Source: VAZQ01 sp963840535 (GTDB taxonomy: Bacteria; Pseudomonadota; Alphaproteobacteria; Rhizobiales; Xanthobacteraceae). Taken from it: 64,000 nucleotides of DNA. A program made the position numbers and the translations under genes. A model generated the notes under the pieces. It saw nothing but the letters and a program-made list of their open reading frames with translations. It was not told the origin of the DNA and did no database searches. The number at the start of each line of letters is the position of its first letter. Position 1 is the stretch's first letter. The stretch lies in NCBI GenBank assembly GCA_963840535.1, contig CAWIZJ010000060.1:368370-432369 (forward strand). Direction: 5' to 3'. This document shows, piece by piece, positions 53,868-60,730 of the stretch.

Positions 53868-54296
53868 TCACCAGCGGCGCAAAATCCGCCGATCGTAGTA
53901 AGCCGGGGCATAGCCGCCGCCATAGTAACCCTGGTTGTTGTAGCCATAGCCATAGGCGGGAGACGGCGAAGCGTAGCCATAGCCATAGCCATAGCCGGGA
54001 GCGTAGCCACTGTAGGCGGGGTAGCCATAGCTGTAGGCGGGATAGCCATAGCTGTAGGCGGGGTAAGTTGAAGTGGCGATTGCGCCAGCGGCGATTGCGC
54101 CGACGGCAAGTCCCACGCCCACGCCACGCCGACCCACCCGACCACGGCGATACTGCACGGTTTCCACCATAGGAGTGGATGCGTCCCGCAATGCTAAAGA
54201 GGCACCGCCCAGGGGAACCGCATTGGCCGAACCGGCAAGCGACCAGCCGCCCCCGGCAATCAGGGCAGCGGCCAAGGCCTTGGTGAGCAAGTTCAT
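53868..54296 (-). CDS. Secreted Tyr/Gly-rich repeat protein
   Basis: A 142-residue protein from ATG 54296 behind GGAGGAA. The signal is MNLLTKALAAALIAGGGWSL with cleavage near ANAVP. A middle segment includes YRRGRVGRRGVGVGLAVGAI. The C-terminal half consists of tandem PAYSYGYP and YGYGY repeats, ending YYDRRILRRW. The pattern suggests an exported surface or periplasmic protein of the type seen in many Bradyrhizobium genomes. The function is unknown. Confidence 0.75.
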   Translation of the reverse strand: MNLLTKALAAALIAGGGWSLAGSANAVPLGGASLALRDASTPMVETVQYRRGRVGRRGVGVGLAVGAIAAGAIATSTYPAYSYGYPAYSYGYPAYSGYAPGYGYGYGYASPSPAYGYGYNNQGYYGGGYAPAYYDRRILRRW

Positions 54297-54674
54297 GAGT
54301 TCCTCCACGGATTGTTAAACGCACACTCTGCGAACCGATAAGGCCGCAGGGTGGTTCGATGGTGGAGCCCGCTGGGGAAGAAGGGGTTGGCCTGCCCTCC
54401 TCCTAACGGTTTCAGAGAGACCGGCGGGCTCCTCGCCCAAGCTAAGAGGCTAGCATACGACCGCCATGACACAGATCAAAAAGTAGACGGAAAAAGATGG
54501 CCGTGCGGCCGCGCCAGGAGGCGTCACGGCGGGGGAGCGGGGCCTCGCTGGTGCGTTATTTCAGCCGCGCCCGAGCGCATCAGCGGGCCTCTGTGGCGTT
54601 ACCCGCAGCGTTACCCGGAGGCAATCTTAACGTTGGCATCTTGTAGAATATCATTCGTAAGATGCTGATTTTAT
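54297..54674. other. Gene-free interval before the tRNA
   Basis: It contains repeat copy B at 54362-54440. No gene is supported in the remaining sequence. Confidence 0.45.
54362..54440 (+). repeat. Dispersed intergenic repeat, copy B
   Basis: Starts GTGGAGCCCGCTGGGGAAGA, with CTGCCCTCCTCCTAA and a closing CCGGCGGGCTCC. It is clearly related to copy A at 53332-53415. The two copies bracket the secreted Tyr/Gly-rich gene. Confidence 0.75.
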
Positions 54675-54749
54675 TGGTGCCGGGTAGAGGATTTGAACCC
54701 CTGACCAACGGTTTACAAAACCGCTGCTCTACCACTGAGCTAACCCGGC
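54675..54749 (-). tRNA. tRNA-Thr (anticodon UGU)
   Basis: The minus strand folds as a full cloverleaf: acceptor GCCGGGT with ACCCGGC, D-arm GCTC/GAGC, anticodon stem GCGGT/ACCGT around the loop TTTGTAA with TGT at 34-36, T-arm AGGGG/CCTCT with loop TTCAAAT. Discriminator A is followed by an encoded CCA. Seventy-five bases including CCA. A tyrosine-integrase remnant lies immediately on its 5-prime side. Confidence 0.96.
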
Positions 54750-54784
54750 AATTCGTTCCTCAATCTCTTAGCACAGGCACGCGA

Positions 54785-55040
54785 AAGAACAGACCGCCAA
54801 ACTTGGCACCCGATTGGCATCCAGGCCATCACGGACCAATGCCCGCGTCGATCGCCGCCCGCCTTGCTGTCGTCCTTTCTGAACAAGTGCGCATATATGC
54901 GTCAAGGAAATATCCGGCTTGGCGTGGCCCGGGGCCGGCTGATCGTGACGATATCGACGCTACCGTCATCGATCGTCTGCGAGGCATGCGTGTGTCGGAG
55001 GGCGTGGAACGTCATGCAGGCATGCCAGGGGGCCGCCTAG
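54785..55040 (-). pseudogene. Tyrosine recombinase (phage/island integrase), C-terminal remnant
   Basis: Minus-strand translation near 55014 gives MTFHALRHTHASQTIDDGSV and DIVTIS, the HxxR box of tyrosine recombinases. In a neighbouring frame it continues GHAKPDISLTH, the next conserved block. The upstream GMPA and the following parts need frame changes, and the N-terminal domains are missing. Its position about 35 bases from a tRNA gene is the classic setting of an integrated element. Confidence 0.65.
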
Positions 55041-55262
55041 TGCCTCGGCGGCGGTGAATCGGGTCGTGACTGCGCTTCTACACGTCGAGCAACGCCTGGC
55101 GTCGCGGGCTGGCCGGTGAAGCCCAATTAGCCGCATCCCAATTTGCTGCATGACATCGCGCGGACGCCAGCCAAGAATCGTGCTAAGGTTTCAGCATATC
55201 GGCGGTGTACTGAAGGTTCGCACATCGTTAGGCACGTCAATTCGATGTTTGGAGAGCACCGG

Positions 55263-55559
55263 ATGAAATCCTTGATCGTCAAGCGGTCTATCGTCGTCGC
55301 TGGTCGCAAGACGAGCGTCAGCCTCGAGGACGCTTTCTGGAAGACATTCAAGGAAATTGCTGACCAGCAACGCGCGACGATATCGGAACTCGCCAGCGCG
55401 ATTGACGCCGGCCGGCGGCACAGCAATCTGTCATCGGCGATCCGGCTGTATGTGCTCGGCTACTATCGCGATCTTGTTTCCGAGTACGAGAAGCGCGGCG
55501 AGACGCGAGAGATCATGACCTCCGCCGCTCGGCGGAATGTGCCAAGGCAAGGACTCTAG
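55263..55559 (+). CDS. Ribbon-helix-helix domain protein (copy 1)
   Basis: A 98-residue protein from ATG 55263 behind GGAG. The N-terminal strand and helices MKSLIVKRSIVVAGRKTSVS, LEDAFWKTFKEIADQQRATI and SELASAIDAGRRHSNLSSAI fit the RHH_4-like family, which often acts in DNA-binding or antitoxin-like regulation. The C-terminal VLGYYRDLVSEYEKRGETRE is helical. Its paralogue is at 56229-56525. The stop codon TAG is contributed by the end of a palindromic element (55557-55632). Confidence 0.78.
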   Translation: MKSLIVKRSIVVAGRKTSVSLEDAFWKTFKEIADQQRATISELASAIDAGRRHSNLSSAIRLYVLGYYRDLVSEYEKRGETREIMTSAARRNVPRQGL

Positions 55560-55632
55560 TGCGGTGTCTTTGACGTTCCGATCAGTCTCGCGGCGGTTCC
55601 GTCATCGGAACGTCAAAGACAAAACCGCACTA
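55557..55632. repeat. Palindromic element 1 (MITE-like)
   Basis: A 76-bp element beginning TAGTGCGG and ending CCGCACTA. Its inner arms GTCTTTGACGTTCCGAT and ATCGGAACGTCAAAGAC are exact complements. It would form one long hairpin. It is 15 bases from a second element with the same TAGTG...CACTA ends. Confidence 0.85.
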
Positions 55633-55647
55633 GCACCATAGACTTGC

Positions 55648-55720
55648 TAGTGTCCCTTGCTTCCGACGTTCGCACTCGAGCGTGCTGCAATGTGAAGCGA
55701 ACGTCGGAAGCAGGACACTA
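55648..55720. repeat. Palindromic element 2 (MITE-like)
   Basis: A 73-bp element beginning TAGTGTCC and ending GGACACTA, with inner arms GCTTCCGACGTTCGC and GCGAACGTCGGAAGC. It shares the terminal TAGTG/CACTA and an internal GACGTTC with element 1 but differs otherwise. Confidence 0.85.
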
Positions 55721-55901
55721 GGGTGGCCACGCTTTTGCAACGGCCCTCACGATCGGAAGAGCTGGTCCCGCGCTCGCTAGGAAAAGCCCGCCAAAGCGGG
55801 GCATAGCCTGGCAGCCAGTGTCCCATGATGGACAACGCAGCGTAGGACTTGTCCGATTGCTGGGATAACTGTCCTATCGGCATCCCTCCAATCGACCATT
55901 T

Positions 55902-55917
55902 TGTGACGGCCATCACA
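55902..55917. promoter_or_regulatory. CRP-like palindrome (copy 2)
   Basis: TGTGACGGCCATCACA fits TGTGA-N6-TCACA and differs from the 48343-48360 site in one central base. It ends 74 bases before the ATG of the microprotein at 55991, against 75 bases for copy 1 and its gene. Confidence 0.6.
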
Positions 55918-55990
55918 GCGCGGAAGCCGCAGTTGGTCATCCTCCATGAATGAGCCGGAGCCTCCCGGCCATGCAAAGGGGAGATGACCA

Positions 55991-56086
55991 ATGTTGCTCG
56001 ACATATTGGCTTTCGCGGCAACCGCAGTCGCGCTCGGGATGCCTTTTCTGGTCCCTATGATGTGGGATCGGATGGAAAAAGCTTAG
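55991..56086 (+). CDS. Candidate single-span membrane microprotein (31 aa)
   Basis: MLLDILAFAATAVALGMPFL and VPMMWDRMEKA. It is one hydrophobic helix with a short charged tail. GGGGAGATGACCA precedes the ATG. The CRP-like palindrome upstream supports a regulated transcript. It is too short for routine calling. Confidence 0.5.
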   Translation: MLLDILAFAATAVALGMPFLVPMMWDRMEKA

Positions 56087-56228
56087 CAACTGTCGAACTC
56101 CCGGGCTGCGAGGTCACTCAGATCCGCTCGAGGGGAGGCTCGCCTCTCTCCGCAACTGAGCGTCACCTTGGGGTGAAAGTCTGGGGGGCCCTGGGAGATT
56201 TCTGTGCATTTCAACCGGAGGGAGAAGG

Positions 56229-56525
56229 ATGAAATCCTCGGTCGTCAAGCGTTCCATGTTAGTCGCTACTCACAGGACGAGCATCAGCCTCGAGATTGCG
56301 GTATGGGAAATGTTCAAGCAAATCGCCCACCACCGACGAACAACGATATCGGAACTTGCCGGCGCGATTGAGTTGGAGCGACGGCACGGCAATCTCTCGT
56401 CGGCGGTTCGCCTCTTCGTGCTCGATTATTATCGGGATCTTGTTTCCGAGTATGAGAACCGCGACAGGACGCGAGATATGTTGGCCGCCACGGCTCTCCA
56501 GCACGTGGCAACGCGAAGGCATTAG
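56229..56525 (+). CDS. Ribbon-helix-helix domain protein (copy 2)
   Basis: Paralogue of 55263-55559 with the same length and layout: MKSSVVKRSMLVATHRTSIS, LEIAVWEMFKQIAHHRRTTI, SELAGAIELERRHGNLSSAV and RLFVLDYYRDLVSEYENRDR. It has GGAGGGAGAAGG before the ATG. The two copies are about 670 bases apart with the palindromic elements and a microprotein gene between them, suggesting an old tandem duplication later invaded by repeats. Confidence 0.78.
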   Translation: MKSSVVKRSMLVATHRTSISLEIAVWEMFKQIAHHRRTTISELAGAIELERRHGNLSSAVRLFVLDYYRDLVSEYENRDRTRDMLAATALQHVATRRH

Positions 56526-56598
56526 GGCGGACGACCCCATAAGCCATGAACTGGGGCGCCAAACGCGGACGGGGCGGACCGTCTGATATGAGCCAACG

Positions 56599-56979
56599 CT
56601 AACCGGATGTGAGGTGTTTGGCAGCGACCTGGATCGCCCTGATATTGGCGCGTGCGCTCCGGCGCAGGTGCGGCGCGTTGAACCCCGCGGCCATGAAATA
56701 CCTGTCGGCGATGCGCTCGACGTAACCGCGCTCGATCAGCGCTTCCAGGTGCTCCGCGACGACATCCGGCGAGCGGCCGATCGCGCGACCGATGCTGCTC
56801 GCCGTGGCAGATCGCTGCGCCGTATGTGCCAGCAGCACATGCGTGCCGGTCAGGAGCAGATCGTACGCATCCGCAGGCCCCAAATCTGGAGCGTAGGTCT
56901 CGCGGATGTTGGTCAGCATCGTAATCAACGTCTGCGCGATGATGGTGCGTTCGGAGGCGAACTTGATTGTCGTCGTCAT
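56599..56979 (-). CDS. Winged-helix transcriptional regulator
   Basis: A 126-residue DNA-binding protein starting MTTTIKFASERTIIAQTLIT at 56979. The segment SATASSIGRAIGRSPDVVAE, HLEALIERGYVERIADRYFM is a clear winged helix-turn-helix with its wing. The N-terminal helices (MLTNIRETYAPDLGPADAYD, LLLTGTHVLLAHTAQ) probably mediate dimerisation. Family assignment beyond MarR/Rrf2-like is uncertain. It is divergent from the amidohydrolase. Confidence 0.7.
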   Translation of the reverse strand: MTTTIKFASERTIIAQTLITMLTNIRETYAPDLGPADAYDLLLTGTHVLLAHTAQRSATASSIGRAIGRSPDVVAEHLEALIERGYVERIADRYFMAAGFNAPHLRRSARANIRAIQVAAKHLTSG

Positions 56980-57103
56980 GATCGGTGGGCTCCCTGACTG
57001 GCGCGCGATCCGGTGGCCGCCCGGCGGTGGCGGCAGAGCGCACGGCGAGCTGCCATCGCGAATGGACTGGCGCAGGATCGGCTGCTGCTGCTGCCCGACA
57101 AGT

Positions 57104-57290
57104 CTAGAGCAGAAAATCGCTTGCAGTGAAGTTGATCGTGCCGACGCAGTGGATCTACGAAGTCGGCCTGGGCGTCGCCGTCGGTGTCGCCGCTGATGAC
57201 GATTTCGCCGGACACGTGCGCGTAGCGCAACTGCCGGGCGATGCCGGAAAAATCGGCCGTCGTGCATGATAGCCACCGCTGCCGCCAGCG
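57104..57290 (-). pseudogene. RTX/serralysin-type calcium-binding protein, C-terminal remnant
   Basis: Minus-strand translation gives DFSGIARQLRYAHVSGEIVI and SGDTDGDAQADFV, then after one frame change VGTINFTASDFLL and a stop at 57104. This pattern (GDxDGDxxADF followed by INFTASDF) is the C-terminal tail of RTX-type secreted proteins. The rest of the gene is absent, so it is a remnant. Confidence 0.5.
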
Positions 57291-57436
57291 CAGTGAACGT
57301 GCAGTGATGAATGAATGCCGCGTTCCCGGCCATCCGGCTTGGAATTGGTTCAATTCAAACCGAAAACGCGCTAAGCTCGGGCGAGCCTGTTCCTCGGCAT
57401 AGGGGGGCAGGCGCCAGCAGGGAGGAGAGAGAAATC

Positions 57437-58968
57437 ATGAGCAGCCAACTCACGGACCAGGAGATTGCCGAACTGATGCCATCCGAATTGGTGCCGCATC
57501 CAGACACCGATTCCGACGCAGATCGTCGCCAGCGACGAGTTCTACCCGGACCCGCAGAACGAGCGGCAGAAGGAGGTCGAGGCTCGCCTGCTCACGATGG
57601 CCGACGAGCTCGCCGGCAAGCAGGGTGTCGACCGCCGCCGATTCTTCCAGAGCGCGGCCGGCATGGCCGCCTCGTTCGTGGCGATGAACGAGGTCTACGG
57701 TCCGCTGTTCGAGGTGAGCAGGGCGGAGGCGGCGACCCCCGCCATGGCCCAGGAGCGCGCCAACGCGCTCAAGGACCAGTTCATCATGGACATGCATACC
57801 CACTTTCTGCGCGACGACACGCGCATCATGAACTTCGTCAACATGCGCACGGCGGTCGGCAAGGCCGGCTGGAACAAGCAGCTGGCGGAGAAGGAGCAGA
57901 CCATCGAGGATCTCAAGTTCGAGAACTACAAGAAGGAGATGTTCCTCGACAGCGACACCAAGATCTCGCTGGTCTCCTCGGCGCCGTCCGACATCCCGGC
58001 CGACTGGTTCCTGACCAACGAGATGGCGGCGCAGGCGCGCGACCGGGTGAACAAGGAAGCTGGCTCGCGCCGCATGATGGCGCATGCGATCTTCACGCCG
58101 GGGCAGCCGAACTGGCTGGAAAATCTGGAGAAGGCACTGACGCAGGACAAGCCGGAATTCGATCAAGGGCTACACCATCGGCGACAACACGCACAAGAAC
58201 ATCAGCCGCTACCCCTGGCGCATGGACGACGAGAAGGTCGCCTACAAGGGCTACGAGCTCGCGCTCAAGCACGGCATCAAGAACGTCTGCGTGCACAAGG
58301 GCCTGTTTGCGCCCGGCGTCGAGAAGCAGTTCCCGCATCTGCGCGGATTCAGCGATGTCGCCGATGTCGGTCAAGCGGCCAAGGACTGGCCGCAGCTCAA
58401 CTTCGTCATCTACCATTCGGCCTATCGACACGTCGGCGGCGACCCGAAGGTGGCGCGTGCCGAGTTCGAGCGGACCGGCCGCATCGCATGGACGAGCGAT
58501 CTCGCCGACATCCCGGCGCAATACGGAGTGACCAACGTCTATGGCGACGTTGGGCAGTTGTTCGCGACGACGCTGGTCGCGGAGCCGAATGTCTGCGCGG
58601 CACTGATGGGTATCCTGATCAAGGGGCTCGGCGCCGACCACGTATGCTGGGGCACGGATGCGCTGTGGACCGGTTCGCCGCAATGGCAGATAGAGGGTCT
58701 TCGCCGTCTCGAGATCCCGGAGGACATGCAGAAGAAGCACGGCTTCGCGCCGCTCGGGGCTGCCACCGGTCCGGTCAAGACCACGATTTTCGGCCTGAAC
58801 AATGCCAAGCTCTACGGCATCGATCCCAAGCGGGCCGAGCTCGAGGTCAAGCAGGACCGGTTTGCCGCCCTCAGGGCGGAATACGAGAAGGAAGGGCCGG
58901 CGCGCTCGAACCTGCGCTACGGCTACGTGGTGCCGAACGGTCCGGTCGACTACTCGTTGTTCGCGTAG
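57437..58968 (+). CDS. Amidohydrolase-family metal-dependent hydrolase with Tat motif, two frameshifts
   Basis: TIM-barrel hydrolase (Amidohydro_2 type) of about 509 residues after repair. The ATG 57437 follows GGAGGAGAGAG. The N-terminal frame MSSQLTDQEIAELMPSELVP is joined, by ignoring a surplus T at 57511-57512, to PTQIVASDEFYPDPQNERQK. A twin-arginine stretch DRRRFFQSAAGMAASFVAMN lies near residue 70, unusually far inside. The metal motif HTH is in DQFIMDMHTHFLRDDTRIMN. A second surplus base (G at 58161) precedes IKGYTIGDNTHKNISRYPWR. Later landmarks are KNVCVHKGLFAPGV, FVIYHSAYRHVGGDP and CWGTDALWTGSPQWQI. The substrate is unknown. Confidence 0.82.
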
Positions 58969-59103
58969 TCGCTCGACGATCCTGCAAGCCGGTGCTCCGC
59001 AGAATTTTTCGATCCGAAGGCGGAACCGGCGATGGGGGTCGGGAATTGACTCCACCTGGGACGAGCTCTTTGACCCTCTGAGCTCATTAAGTCCCAGACT
59101 TCA

Positions 59104-59128
59104 AGCCCCGCCTCTGGCGGGGCTTTTT
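59104..59128 (+). terminator. Rho-independent terminator
   Basis: AGCCCCGCC and GGCGGGGCT form a 9-bp stem around TCT, followed by a run of T. It lies 136 bases after the amidohydrolase stop and presumably ends that transcript. Confidence 0.85.
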
Positions 59129-59135
59129 CTCGGAT

Positions 59136-59324
59136 TCAGGACGTGTGTCCGGGGTCGAGCGGCGAGGGGGTTTGCAGACGGCTGTCCTCGGTCATCTTGG
59201 CGGTATCGGCCTTCCCGACTTCGCCGCGCGGCCCAAGGCGCGCGCGCGCGATGTCGTCCTCGGTCAGCCGTTCGTCTTCACGGTTCTGGCGGATCTTTGC
59301 TTTCTCACGAATGGTTTGGCCCAT
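59136..59324 (-). CDS. Small hydrophilic hypothetical protein
   Basis: A 62-residue product from ATG 59324 behind GGAAGGTGAACGCC: MGQTIREKAKIRQNREDERL, then TEDDIARARLGPRGEVGKAD. It is highly charged and probably disordered or helical, with no signal or membrane segment. The stop is just inside the terminator region of the convergent amidohydrolase. The function is unknown. Confidence 0.5.
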   Translation of the reverse strand: MGQTIREKAKIRQNREDERLTEDDIARARLGPRGEVGKADTAKMTEDSRLQTPSPLDPGHTS

Positions 59325-59759
59325 GGCGTTCACCTTCCACTTCACCCGGATGCAAGGTGGCGCGCATCCGGCGAGCGGCCTCGAAAACCCCGCCCTGATC
59401 AAATGGCGATCGAGGGTGGCTTTTGGCAACCGGGGGCCGCTTGCTTTGCGATCCTCGTTCCCTATATGTGCCCCAGTGCCGCGTCCCTCCCAGCCCCCCT
59501 GCGATACGCGGCATGGAAGAAGCCCCGGCAGCGTGAGTTCGCCGGGGCTTCGGATTCTCGCCGACCACTGGTCGATGCGCTGCTTGTTGCGCGACTCCAG
59601 CGCCGACAGGCGATGCGCACCACCACCCAGTCCATCGGCCAGCTGACTCTGCTGGCGCGCTTCGCGCACCATCCTGGCATATGAATGTCGAAACCCGCAG
59701 TATCGACGACGATCATGTCGGTGTGCTCGAGGCGGTGAGCGCATCGACGAAGGCGGTGA
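59325..59759. other. Gene-free interval with a hairpin
   Basis: GAAGCCCCGGC (59519-59529) pairs exactly with GCCGGGGCTTC (59541-59551), a strong 11-bp hairpin. Minus-strand frames around it are arginine-rich and I do not accept them as genes. Confidence 0.45.
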
Positions 59760-60191
59760 CTACATTCCGACGAGCGCGAACGCCAGCGCCAGGACCCACA
59801 TGGCGATGGCGATGGCAGAAGTCCACTTGGCGAAGGTGAGATAGGTTTCGCGCAGCACGGTCGAGGTCGCCCATTGCGCGTGCGCCTCGGGCGGACGGAC
59901 CTCCTTGGGCAGGTAAAGCCACATCTCGGTCCTGCGGTAGTTCTTGGTCAATGCCTCGCGCGCTTTGAAAATGAGGATCCCCGTCATCAGCGTGGTCAGG
60001 AATCCGCCGGCCTGGAAGGCGGCCCGCGGCTCGAACGACAGGCCGATCATCACGCAGAAGATGGCGAGCGAACCGAAGCCGCAGGCGCGCAGCACGGTTG
60101 CGTAGGCGACTTCCCGCATATGTTCCATTTCAGCCCTCGATGGGAAGTGCTCCGGCGAGCCATCCTGCCCGGAATTGGTCGTCGGCGCCAT
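59760..60191 (-). CDS. Hypothetical membrane protein
   Basis: A 143-residue protein with an N-terminal cytoplasmic part and about three membrane spans (VLRACGFGSLAIFCVMIGLS; FQAGGFLTTLMTGILIFKAR; TSAIAIAMWVLALAFALVGM). The segment REALTKNYRRTEMWLYLPKE between the second and third spans is charged. An in-frame ATG at 60131 with GAGGG before it is an alternative start. It appears to be a conserved unknown of rhizobia. It is divergent from the response regulator. Confidence 0.68.
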   Translation of the reverse strand: MAPTTNSGQDGSPEHFPSRAEMEHMREVAYATVLRACGFGSLAIFCVMIGLSFEPRAAFQAGGFLTTLMTGILIFKAREALTKNYRRTEMWLYLPKEVRPPEAHAQWATSTVLRETYLTFAKWTSAIAIAMWVLALAFALVGM

Positions 60192-60340
60192 CACAAGCGG
60201 GTGTACATTGTGATAACGTGCCGTCCCCTGCTTCGGGCCCGACGCAACCGCCCGCTGCGGCTTTTGCCGTCAGCCGGCGCGCAACGTTCCTGCGGTGCTC
60301 ACGTTCACGAGTCTCGACGTGGGAGGCGAACGGAGAAGAC

Positions 60341-60730
60341 ATGGGCCGCAGCGTCCTCATCGTCGACGACGAGCCCAATATCGTGCGCTCGTTGCAGTTC
60401 CTCATGTCGAAGGCCGGCTACGACGTCCGCGTGGCGCGCGACGGGGAGCAGGCGTTGGACGAGATCGCCAGGGCCCAGCCCGACCTGGTGCTGCTCGACG
60501 CGATGATGCCCAAGCGCGACGGCTTCGATGTCTGTCAGACCATCCGGGCGAATCCACGCTGGGCGGGCGTCCGCGTCATCATGCTGACGGCCAAGGGCCG
60601 CGACATCGAGCGTGAGAAGGGGCTGGCGATGGGCGCCGACGACTACATCACCAAGCCGTTTTCGACCAAGGAGGTGGTGGTACGGGTCGAGCGGGTCCTG
60701 GGCCCCGCGGACGGACCTCGCGATGAATGA
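60341..60730 (+). CDS. Response regulator, single receiver domain
   Basis: A 129-residue CheY-like protein. The start MGRSVLIVDDEPNIVRSLQF at 60341 follows GGAGAAGAC. The acidic pocket is DDE, the phosphorylatable aspartate lies in LVLLDAMMPKRDGFDVCQTI, and the switch Thr/Lys are in IMLTAKGRDIEREKGLAMGA and ITKPFSTKEVV. It has no output domain, so it must act by protein contact. Its stop overlaps the start of the next gene by eight bases, so the two are coupled. Confidence 0.92.
   Translation: MGRSVLIVDDEPNIVRSLQFLMSKAGYDVRVARDGEQALDEIARAQPDLVLLDAMMPKRDGFDVCQTIRANPRWAGVRVIMLTAKGRDIEREKGLAMGADDYITKPFSTKEVVVRVERVLGPADGPRDE

Noticed and set aside
37720..57000. CRISPR array
   Set aside because: I looked for regularly spaced direct repeats; those found are pairs or palindromes without spacers, and no cas-like gene is present.
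59462..59716. Minus-strand 84-residue gene
   Set aside because: Arg/Trp/Ser-rich, covers a strong hairpin, no ribosome-binding site and no family resemblance.
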